Assembly (NCBI GenBank): GCA_002731375.1
Contig: PCBT01000083.1
Location: 11,061 to 55,065 of the forward strand
DNA length: 44,005 nucleotides
Source of the DNA: Rhodospirillaceae bacterium
GTDB lineage: Bacteria; Pseudomonadota; Alphaproteobacteria; GCA-2731375
Reading direction: 5' to 3'
A program made the translations under genes and the position numbers. The number at the start of each line of letters is the position of its first letter. Positions within the stretch are counted from its first letter, which is position 1. Below are positions 20,558-28,807 of the stretch, in pieces. The notes under the pieces are model-generated. The model was not told the origin of the DNA. It saw only the letters and a program-made list of their open reading frames with translations, and did not search any database.

Positions 20558-20944
20558 TTAGTAAATTCGCTTGTCGGGGAGGACGCCTCTCACGCCGCCT
20601 CTAGGGTCATCCATGTCACCGGACCGTCGAGGAATGAGGTGTATATGGCAGTGCATGACGGTCTGTCCTGCAGCTTCGCCACAATTGATCCCGATGTTAA
20701 AACCCGTCACCAGACAATCCGCTGTGATAATAGCCCGCCTCTCTGCCATCAGATGTCTCTCGACATCTCGCCGCTCTTCTAAATTCAAATCAAAATAGGT
20801 TTCCACGTGTCGCTTTGGAATGATCAATGTATGGAGGGGCGTAACAGGATAGGCGTCATGAATAGTAAAACAGGTATCACTTTCACGGAGGCACCGGGAT
20901 AGGGGCAAGGTGCAGAATTGGCAGTTGGGATTTGCAGCTATCAT
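20558..20944 (-). CDS. HIT family nucleotide hydrolase/transferase
   Basis: Small histidine-triad protein (128 residues) of the Ap4A-hydrolase-like branch. The active-site motif HCHIHLIPRR is intact (H98, H100, H102), preceded by the nucleotide-binding segments PLHTLIIPKRHV and FNIGINCGEAAGQ. A C8-x2-C11 pair near the N-terminus may bind zinc. The C-terminus DPRGGVRGVLP is typical of one HIT subgroup. Its ATG overlaps the stop of the upstream HNH gene by 4 bp (ATGA), so the two are made together. Substrate unknown; AMP-linked products or adenylated intermediates are usual for the family. The base composition is more AT-rich than the surrounding chromosome. Confidence 0.9.
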   Translation of the reverse strand: MIAANPNCQFCTLPLSRCLRESDTCFTIHDAYPVTPLHTLIIPKRHVETYFDLNLEERRDVERHLMAERRAIITADCLVTGFNIGINCGEAAGQTVMHCHIHLIPRRSGDMDDPRGGVRGVLPDKRIY

Positions 20945-21957
20945 GGGTTATCCGGATTATTCAAGAAGGTTACCAAGCGACGATAGAAAGGATCGGTTTC
21001 GGGATTGTATCCTTTTGAACCACCCCAATAATCGGGTCCTCTCACAATTTTTACCTGTTCATAGTGGTGTTCAATAGCGGTGGCTCGCGAGTTCGCGTTA
21101 TTCCCCAGCAGAGCCTCAATTTTTTTCTTCCACGGGTGGTTGCTCCCCATGATGTTTTCATTTCTCGCAATAAGTTTTTGGACGAAGTGGGGTCCAACGA
21201 GTTTATCGGATTTCTGAAGATTGCAGTGACCGTGGCTAAGAACCAAGTTCCAGACCTCGTCGTGACGTACGATTTGCCATGGAGGCACATGATCGACGTG
21301 AATATCCTCAACCAATGCTTCACCACAATAGAAGCAAACGTTGCCCTGATACCCCATTAGGAAAGGGATATTTGTAGCCAAAGATTGTCTTCTGTCACCT
21401 TGTCGTAGATAAATGTACCGAATATCGTTTGCCAATTCATAGTTTTCTTGTGAACGGCTGATGGAAAATGCACCCTCAAGGAGGCCCCATCGCGCCGTTA
21501 CCTCGGCGGTCAGTTCATCAAATTCGTTTTCACCCAACGTTAGCAGGGTATCTTTTAGTTTTAGGCTCTTCCCAAATTCCATTTCATAGAAATAATTGCG
21601 GACAATGTCGGCATTTGCTCCAATTGTCTGAAAACGCGGTACAACGTCATTGAGGCCCTCGTTGCATACCTTCTCAATTGCTTGTGGGCGGCTTATCAAG
21701 CCGCCCTTTTCTTCTTGGACTATCCGTTCAAGAACGGTGCGACGACCCCGCATTCCCATCTGAGGCATTGGGTTCTCATGAAGGCGTTGCCGATATTCTT
21801 GGTAAAAGGACGCCGCAACCCGATCCCACGGCACGTCATCTAAGCCTGTCTTTGCAAAACCTAATAGGCATTTTGCCAATGCCATTTTGTATGTAGCGGC
21901 ATTGAGGCCATAAAGGACGATGCCTTTCCAGTAGTCTGAAGGCGAAAAATTATCCAT
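20941..21957 (-). CDS. HNH endonuclease domain protein, partner of HIT protein
   Basis: Protein of 338 residues whose C-terminal half holds a zinc-type HNH nuclease: C208-x2-C211, then D222-H223, N237, and H244-C245-N246-x2-K249. The N-terminal 200 residues (starting SPSDYWKGIVLYGLNAAT) are helical and match no domain I can name; they may sense or bind a target. No transmembrane or signal segment is seen. It is followed with a 4-bp overlap by the HIT gene. The pair fills the cassette between repeat R2 and tRNA-Asp, is AT-rich, and lies where defence or mobile genes are often found. A role in nucleic-acid cleavage is inferred; defence is a hypothesis. Confidence 0.82.
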   Translation of the reverse strand: MDNFSPSDYWKGIVLYGLNAATYKMALAKCLLGFAKTGLDDVPWDRVAASFYQEYRQRLHENPMPQMGMRGRRTVLERIVQEEKGGLISRPQAIEKVCNEGLNDVVPRFQTIGANADIVRNYFYEMEFGKSLKLKDTLLTLGENEFDELTAEVTARWGLLEGAFSISRSQENYELANDIRYIYLRQGDRRQSLATNIPFLMGYQGNVCFYCGEALVEDIHVDHVPPWQIVRHDEVWNLVLSHGHCNLQKSDKLVGPHFVQKLIARNENIMGSNHPWKKKIEALLGNNANSRATAIEHHYEQVKIVRGPDYWGGSKGYNPETDPFYRRLVTFLNNPDNP

Positions 21958-22341
21958 TTAGCCTACTCGGTTCACCATTGGTGAGGTCCAGTTTCTTGCG
22001 ATAAATTCAATCATCTGGGTGTTGTCACTGAGCGATTCTCCTACTCAAACATCGTGGTTCCTCTGCGGCAACCCGAGGTGGCTTAGGAGCCAACCGACAA
22101 CCCTGAAACGTTCCAACGAGAAGACTTTATATCAAGAGTTACAAGCACTCCACAGCGCTTAACTAGTTTGCGGTCCCGACTTCCAGATCCTCCATAGTAT
22201 CGTGGCATCTTGTCACTATTTTGGTCGCGTTGCTGGAAAGATCCAAAGCAGAAATGTACGAGAGATGTACAACAACCGGATTTCCGGCCGATCGCAAATC
22301 TAGGGGGGAGCTAAAAAATAGCAGTATTCTGGGGAACTTCG
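21958..22341. other. Non-coding region upstream of the HNH gene, next to tRNA-Asp
   Basis: No gene is seen in these 384 bases. A compact 40-base element at 22056-22095 can fold as GGTT/AACC closing two short hairpins (CCTC/GAGG and GGCT/AGCC). At 22255 and 22266 are two 11-bp-phased TGTAC units (TGTACGAGAGA then TGTACAACAAC) in the same orientation as the iterons of repeats R1 and R2. The last 29 bases (22313-22341) are the tRNA 3' flank that is also found beside R1, including a run of six A on this strand (a T run after the tRNA), which may help end tRNA transcription. Confidence 0.5.
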
Positions 22342-22418
22342 TGGCGGGAGTGACGGGACTCGAACCCGCGACCTCTGGCGTGACAGGCCAGCGCTCTAAC
22401 CAGCTGAGCTACACCCCC
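22342..22418 (-). tRNA. tRNA-Asp (GTC)
   Basis: Complete 77-base cloverleaf on the minus strand with encoded CCA. The 7-bp acceptor stem (one G-T pair) and D, anticodon and T stems are intact; anticodon GTC lies at 22384-22382, and the T loop reads TTCGAGT. It is the intact member of three copies of its 3' half in this region (see repeats at 17831 and 20329), so it is the presumed insertion target that keeps function after integration. Confidence 0.95.
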
Positions 22419-22432
22419 AACGAAGCGGGCAC

Positions 22433-22462
22433 CATGTACCTCCCCGCCAGCCTCAGTGTCAA
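22433..22462 (-). promoter_or_regulatory. Likely promoter of tRNA-Asp
   Basis: On the minus strand a perfect TTGACA (22462-22457) is followed after 18 bp by TACATG (22438-22433), a weak -10. Transcription would start about 8 bases before the tRNA 5' end, a normal distance for a tRNA gene. Because it lies on the side away from the repeats, insertions at the tRNA 3' end would leave it untouched. Confidence 0.5.
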
Positions 22463-22529
22463 GCCCGGTGTGCTGGGTTATCAAAGGGTGAAGGGCCTAT
22501 TTTCCAACAACTGGCCATAACCCGGATGT

Positions 22530-22809
22530 TGGCGTGCTCGGATGGATGTGAAAACCCTGTTCATCACCCCGGGTAGCCCCTGGGAGAATGGCTACAATGA
22601 AAGCTTCGATGGGAAACTACGCGATGAATTATTGTACATGGAAATATTCTACACCCTGGAGGAGGCTAAGGTCCTCGCTCGTCGAGCAATGGCGGTATCA
22701 CTACAATACGGTCCGCCCTCACAGTTCGCTCAACTACCGACCGCCAGCACCAGAAACTATCTTGCCGCGCCCTCTCACGTCGATCTACGCTACGCTCCGA
22801 TCACCGTAA
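22530..22809 (+). pseudogene. IS3-family transposase (orfB) C-terminal relic, frameshifted
   Basis: The C-terminal end of the DDE integrase core of an IS3-type transposase. One frame carries TPGSPWENGYNESFDGKLRD, including the conserved final glutamate region, and EIFYTLEEAKVL. The other continues with EQWRYHYNTVRPHSSLNYRP and PPAPE. The shift falls near 22675-22685, where four extra bases (GCTC) seem to have been inserted. The first two thirds of the gene and orfA are missing. Sequence to about 22880, including an AAACTCTC-type segment followed by TGGACC, resembles the right end of such elements. Non-functional. The rest of the gap up to 22973 shows nothing further. Confidence 0.85.
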
Positions 22810-22973
22810 CCGGGCGAGCAAACCGGCCAAACTCTCTCATAACGGCTGGACCATCTAAATCAGGCAGCTCACCACGAACTGCCCGAAAGTTGGGACGACG
22901 AGGGTTGATACCAACACGGTGATGGCTAATAATCGGGCCGATACCACGTCTTGACCTGGAGGTTATCGGGGCC

Positions 22974-24533
22974 ATGCGCATCAGCGCTATCGTCAATCGG
23001 GCGGCACAGATGAACGGAGCCGGCTTGGCCTCCAACTTTCAAGACCGGCAACAAAATTGGGGCCAGTTTGCCTCCCGCGTCTCGCGCCTGGGGGCGGGCC
23101 TGCGGGGTCTTGGTGTTGGCGTCGGCGAGCGGGTCGCCATGCTGGCTCTAAACAGCGACCGATATCTCGAATATTTTTTCGCGGTACCGTGGGCCGGCGG
23201 GGTTTTCGTGCCCATCAATACCCGTCTGGCCCCGCCCGAGGTCGAGCATTGGCTGAACGATTCCGGCGCCACGATTTTGTTGGTCGATGACAATTTCACC
23301 GCCATGCTGCCCAAGCTTCAAGGCCGCTTGGACAGCGTCAAGACAATGGTTTATGTCGGTGATGGCACTGCCCCCGCGGGCATGTTGTCCTACGAGGGCT
23401 TGATCGAGGGCGCGGGCGAAATGACGCCATTGGATTCCGGCGGCGATGAAATGGCCGGCCTGTTTTACACCGGCGGCACCACGGGACGCTCCAAGGGCGT
23501 TATGTTGAGCCACCGGAACCTGCTGTTGAATTCCCTGCAGATTGCTGGCGAAACCGGCTTTACCGCGTCTTCACATTATTTGCACGCGGCACCCATGTTT
23601 CATTTGGCCAACGGCGCGGCAATGTTCGCCATTATCTCCATGGCCGGCGCGTCGACGATTATTCCGGGCTTCGAACCGGTCGCCACATTGAAGGCCATTC
23701 AAGATAACAAGATCGATTTGGCCCTGATGGTCCCGACCATGATCAATATGGCTGTCAATCACCCGGATGTCGCCAATTATGATCTAAGCAGTATTCGCCA
23801 CGTCCTGTTCGGTGCCTCTCCCATGCCCGAGGCAGTCTTGAAGACGGCCCTGCAAGTCATCCCCAACGCCCAGTTCCATCACGTCTATGGCCAGACCGAA
23901 GCCGGCCCGGTGCTGACCGCGCTGCCACCTAACCGCATGGTTGAGGAAGGGCCGCTGGCCGGCAAGATCAAATCCGCCGGCGTGGCCATCCCCGGTGTCG
24001 AGATCAAGATCGTCGACGAGGATGATAACGAAGTGCTTCGAGGTACGGTTGGCGAAATCTGCGGCCAGGGCGAAAACGTCATGCTGGGGTATTGGAATCT
24101 GCCGGAACTGACCGCCGAGACATTGCGCAACGGCTGGCTGCATACGGGTGACGGTGGCCGCATGGACGAGGATGGCTTTGTCTATGTGGTGGACCGGGTC
24201 AAGGACATGATCATTTCGGGTGGCGAAAACGTCTACTCGGCGGAGGTCGAAAACGCCATCTATCAGCACGACGCTGTGGTCGAATGCGCCGTGATCGGCA
24301 TCCCTCACGAAAAATGGGGCGAACAGGTGCACGCCATTGTCCGCCTGGCCAACGGCAAGATGCTGGACGAGGCGGCCGTTATCGCCCATTGCCATGAATG
24401 GATCGCCAACTACAAATGCCCCCGCAGCGTCTCGTTCGAGACAGCCCCCCTCCCCCTCTCGGGCGCGGGCAAGATCCTCAAGACGGAGCTGCGTCAGCCC
24501 TATTGGGAAGGCCACGAGAAGCAGGTAAATTAG
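22974..24533 (+). CDS. AMP-dependent acyl-CoA synthetase / ligase
   Basis: Adenylate-forming enzyme (ANL superfamily) that activates a carboxylic acid to an acyl-CoA with ATP. The 519 residues contain the ATP-binding loop YTGGTTGRSKG (165-175), the HVYGQTEAGP motif near residue 303, HTGDGGRMDEDGF starting at residue 390, the hinge DRVKDMIISGGENVYSAEVE, and the C-terminal catalytic lysine segment GAGKILKTELR. Closest in style to medium/long-chain fatty-acid CoA ligases; the exact acid cannot be told. Monocistronic: an IS relic lies upstream and a flagellin relic downstream. A GGAGG lies 11 bases before the ATG. Confidence 0.92.
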   Translation: MRISAIVNRAAQMNGAGLASNFQDRQQNWGQFASRVSRLGAGLRGLGVGVGERVAMLALNSDRYLEYFFAVPWAGGVFVPINTRLAPPEVEHWLNDSGATILLVDDNFTAMLPKLQGRLDSVKTMVYVGDGTAPAGMLSYEGLIEGAGEMTPLDSGGDEMAGLFYTGGTTGRSKGVMLSHRNLLLNSLQIAGETGFTASSHYLHAAPMFHLANGAAMFAIISMAGASTIIPGFEPVATLKAIQDNKIDLALMVPTMINMAVNHPDVANYDLSSIRHVLFGASPMPEAVLKTALQVIPNAQFHHVYGQTEAGPVLTALPPNRMVEEGPLAGKIKSAGVAIPGVEIKIVDEDDNEVLRGTVGEICGQGENVMLGYWNLPELTAETLRNGWLHTGDGGRMDEDGFVYVVDRVKDMIISGGENVYSAEVENAIYQHDAVVECAVIGIPHEKWGEQVHAIVRLANGKMLDEAAVIAHCHEWIANYKCPRSVSFETAPLPLSGAGKILKTELRQPYWEGHEKQVN

Positions 24534-24610
24534 AGGCGGGATCGTCTACAAGTAGGTAGATTCCATCTCACGAAATTCATAAAGGAGCTGTTTTTCCTGT
24601 CTGTATTGAG

Positions 24611-24858
24611 ACATGTGACATGCGCGGCGACATCGCCTGTATGCACGCGGTCAAGATGGCATTAGCCAACGGTACCGCCGCGGTGAATGACACCATGGAA
24701 TCGGCTCCTTGGCACGGCGTATCGAGGTCCAGCCCGAATTTACCACCAGGCTGACCGATATCCATTGCGCTGGCGTGGGCAATCTAGTCGATGCGGACTA
24801 GGCCAAGGAAAGCGCAAAGCTTCAGGCGCAACGGGTCAAACAACAGCTCGGCCTGATC
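24611..24858 (+). pseudogene. Flagellin C-terminal relic
   Basis: The frame from about 24706 reads SLARRIEVQPEFTTRLTD, then AGVGNLVDAD, an in-frame TAG (24799-24801), and AKESAKLQAQRVKQQLG. This is the conserved C-terminal D0/D1 helix region of alphaproteobacterial flagellins (GVGNLVDADLAKESAKLQA...QQLG). Upstream, another frame carries a matching preceding stretch (TAAVNDTMES), so at least one frameshift and one stop have accumulated. The N-terminal half is absent and the final SIANQAPQ-type end has been lost. No other flagellar gene is in the window. The remaining gap (24859-25109) holds nothing I recognise. Confidence 0.8.
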
Positions 24859-25109
24859 AAGAGCCACCAACAAGGTCAAATGCGTTGGGCAGGGTCGCCA
24901 ATGCGAAAGCTTTACTAAAGGGGCACCACCGGGCCCGTTTTGCCTTCTAATTTGGTTTTCTAAGACAGAATTAGCGCGAAGTTCGGTGGCGATGGATGCA
25001 CAAAGGCTGACCGACGACAACATTGCAGTTTTTTGGTCTCATAATTTGGATGGGTTCGGTAATTGGCTCAATACCAAGGCATGATGGCAAATAAAAGCTG
25101 CCGTATATT

Positions 25110-25949
25110 CTATTCGTCAACAGTCGGTTCCGATTGGAAAAACGACCAGATCAGGCCCACTCCGGCGCCATAGGTCAGCTCCTCGCGATACAGCGGACTA
25201 TCCACGTTCGCCGCGCCGTGATACGAATTGATGTCGCCGGCCAGGAACAGCTTCAGGTGTTTGCCAAAGGGATGCTGTACCAAAAGGCGAACCTTGCTGC
25301 CTAAATACCCACCCTGTCCGTCATATGTCCGCCGCGCCGCTGTCGCGAAAGGTGCATCCACCTGATAAAAATAGTCCTGCAAATCTTCATCCGCCAGCAC
25401 CGCGGATAGACCCAGCTTAAATTTCGTACCGCTGTCCAGGAAATTGTCATGTTGATAGGCCAACTGCGGCTCAACCAGGAAACCGCGATGCTCCACACTT
25501 GAGAAATCAGTTGAAAAAATTGCTCTAATTGGTAGTTCTAGCTCAAACTTTGCCCATCGTGCGGCTCGAACAAAGGTCCACTGCAGACGCGGGCCTAGTT
25601 CGGCCATATAGTCAAGGTCAGGCATGCCGCGGCGCGCGTCATTCTCATCGGAGTCAGCATCCAGCGAACCACCCAGGGAAACATCCAATTCGAAATCCTG
25701 GCTATGGACAAGGCGTCCCCGCAACAGCCCTTTGCTGTCCGAGCGGATGAACTCCCCCCGATAAATGGGAAACGGCAGGGCGATTCCGTTGAAGTGGTTT
25801 TGTCCAGCCGCCGGATAATCGGGCAGATATCCCACACCGCCCGCCATGCCAAGCTCGAACAACGGTTTCTCCTCCGCCATGACGGGGACGGACAGACAAG
25901 CACATAGCAGGCCAAGGGCCAGGGCCCGGTAAACAACGGCTATTGGCAT
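25110..25949 (-). CDS. MipA/OmpV family outer-membrane protein
   Basis: Predicted outer-membrane beta-barrel of 279 residues. A signal peptide with a hydrophobic core ends at about VPVMA (residue 25). The mature part opens with LFELGMAGGVGYLPDYPAAG, a typical MipA/OmpV start, and alternates polar and aromatic residues as in barrel strands, ending in VGLIWSFF near the C-terminus. Members have been called scaffolding proteins for murein synthesis or porin-like osmoregulated proteins; the role here is unknown. Transcribed divergently from the suf operon regulator, with 175 bp between them. Confidence 0.87.
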   Translation of the reverse strand: MPIAVVYRALALGLLCACLSVPVMAEEKPLFELGMAGGVGYLPDYPAAGQNHFNGIALPFPIYRGEFIRSDSKGLLRGRLVHSQDFELDVSLGGSLDADSDENDARRGMPDLDYMAELGPRLQWTFVRAARWAKFELELPIRAIFSTDFSSVEHRGFLVEPQLAYQHDNFLDSGTKFKLGLSAVLADEDLQDYFYQVDAPFATAARRTYDGQGGYLGSKVRLLVQHPFGKHLKLFLAGDINSYHGAANVDSPLYREELTYGAGVGLIWSFFQSEPTVDE

Positions 25950-26060
25950 CGGGATACTTCCAGACTGGGAAAAGGCGCTAACCTTCTAGCAACAAAGCCT
26001 CGGTAATTGCAAAGACTGCCGTTACCACGAAAACCGGTTGGCATGCAGCAAGCTTGCTGC

Positions 26061-26088
26061 TTGACTTCATTTCACATTCCGCTATGTA
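26061..26088 (+). promoter_or_regulatory. Candidate promoter of the suf operon
   Basis: TTGACT (26061-26066) and TATGTA (26083-26088) are spaced by 16 bp, giving a start about 30 bases before the regulator gene. Because the first gene of the operon is an Rrf2-type Fe-S-sensing regulator, autoregulation at this site is likely, but I could not define an operator with confidence. Confidence 0.5.
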
Positions 26089-26124
26089 AATCGTACCAAT
26101 TTAGTCCTGATTGCGGGGTGCGTG

Positions 26125-26576
26125 ATGATCCGCCTGAATAAAATGACCGATTACGCCATTGTCATGTTGAGCCATATGGCCGGCGGCGAGGGTAGCGGCG
26201 ATGGTAAGGTGATGACAGCCGTGCGGATGGCGCAGGATACGGGCGTGCCCCTGCCTTCGGTTTCGAAACTAATGAAACAGTTAAGCAAGGCCGGTATCCT
26301 GACGTCCCATCGCGGCGCCGGCGGCGGCTACAGCCTGGACCGGGCGGCGGGCCAGGTTACCGTGGCCGATATCGTGACCGCCCTGGAAGGGCCCATTGCG
26401 CTTACCTCCTGCATTGATGGCGCCGATACCTCGTGCGGTTCCATGCCGCTCTGCTCCTTGAGCGGCAATTGGAACCAGGTCAACAAAGCCATCCAAACGG
26501 CCCTGGAAAGCGTCAGCCTGGCAGAGATGATGCCCCGACCGTTTCCCTTTGAACCTACACCCGAAGAGCTTGCTAA

Positions 26577-26580
<4 letters not shown>
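26125..26580 (+). CDS. Rrf2-family SUF operon regulator
   Basis: Winged-helix DNA-binding regulator of the Rrf2 family, SUF-system subgroup, expected to sense Fe-S cluster status and control the suf genes downstream. The N-terminal [19 protein letters not shown] and the wing [17 protein letters not shown] are diagnostic. Three cysteines for a [2Fe-2S] or similar cluster are present at C96, C104 and C110 (C-x7-C-x5-C), a wider first spacing than in E. coli IscR (C-x5-C-x5-C). I use the ATG at 26125, giving 151 residues; a GTG one codon earlier is also possible. The stop overlaps the sufB ATG by 4 bp, so regulator and operon are coupled. Confidence 0.93.
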
Positions 26581-28034
<1,454 letters not shown>

Positions 28035-28047
28035 GGAAATGGGCAAC

Positions 28048-28803
28048 ATGTTGGAAATCAAAGACCTGCACGCGAACGTGGACGGCAAGGAAATCCTCAA
28101 GGGCATCGACTTGAGCATTGGCGAGGGTGAGGTGCATGCCATCATGGGGCCGAACGGCTCGGGGAAAAGCACCTTGTCTTATGTCCTCTCCGGGCGCGAC
28201 GGCTACGATGTCACCGCCGGCTCGATTACCTACCAGGGTAGGGATTTAGGCGAATTGAATACGGAGGCGCGCGCCGCCGAAGGCATCTTTCTGGGCTTTC
28301 AATATCCGGTCGAGCTACCGGGTGTATCTTCCACGACCTTTCTGAAGACCGCCCTGAACGCAGTGCGCCGATATCGGGGCGAGGAAGAACTGGACGCGGT
28401 GCAATTTATGAAGCGCCTGCGCGTGTATACGAAAGCGCTCAATATCAGCGATGATATGCTGCGCCGTGGCGTCAACGTGGGTTTTTCGGGCGGCGAGAAA
28501 AAACGCAACGAAATCCTGCAAATGGCCTTGCTGGAGCCATACTTCGCGGTCCTAGATGAGACCGACAGCGGCCTGGATATCGACGCCTTAAAAATCGTGG
28601 CCGAGGGCGTCAATGCGCTACGCGGACCGAAACGCTCCATGCTGGTGATCACCCATTACCAGCGCCTGCTGGATTACATCGTGCCTGATTATGTGCATGT
28701 CCTGGCCCATGGCCGGATCGCCCGCTCTGGCGGCAAGGAATTGGCGCGGGAGTTGGAGGAAAAAGGCTACGCCGAGTTCATTTCCGGAACGGAGGCGGCC
28801 TAG
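28048..28803 (+). CDS. sufC: Fe-S cluster assembly ATPase SufC
   Basis: ABC-type ATPase of the SufBC2D complex; not a transporter. Walker A GPNGSGKST (34-42), the ABC signature GFSGGEKKRNE and Walker B with LDETDSGLDIDAL are all present. I choose the ATG at 28048 (MLEIKDLHANVDGKE), which follows an AAGGAA site by nine bases and matches the family start, giving 251 residues. ATGs at 28039 and further upstream lack suitable spacing or overlap sufB. Ends 4 bp before sufD. Confidence 0.97.
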   Translation: MLEIKDLHANVDGKEILKGIDLSIGEGEVHAIMGPNGSGKSTLSYVLSGRDGYDVTAGSITYQGRDLGELNTEARAAEGIFLGFQYPVELPGVSSTTFLKTALNAVRRYRGEEELDAVQFMKRLRVYTKALNISDDMLRRGVNVGFSGGEKKRNEILQMALLEPYFAVLDETDSGLDIDALKIVAEGVNALRGPKRSMLVITHYQRLLDYIVPDYVHVLAHGRIARSGGKELARELEEKGYAEFISGTEAA

Positions 28804-28807
28804 GACC

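Noticed and set aside
20447-20782. Open frame of 111 codons between R2 and the HIT gene
   Set aside because: It lies over the iterons and antisense to the HIT gene, and shows no protein-like conservation that I recognise.
22050-22100. Integron attC site
   Set aside because: The region folds, but the required GTTRRRY and RYYYAAC core pair is not present and there is no integron integrase or cassette array.
22221-22520. Open frame of 99 codons over tRNA-Asp
   Set aside because: It runs through the tRNA gene on the opposite strand; tRNA structure is complete, so the frame is spurious.
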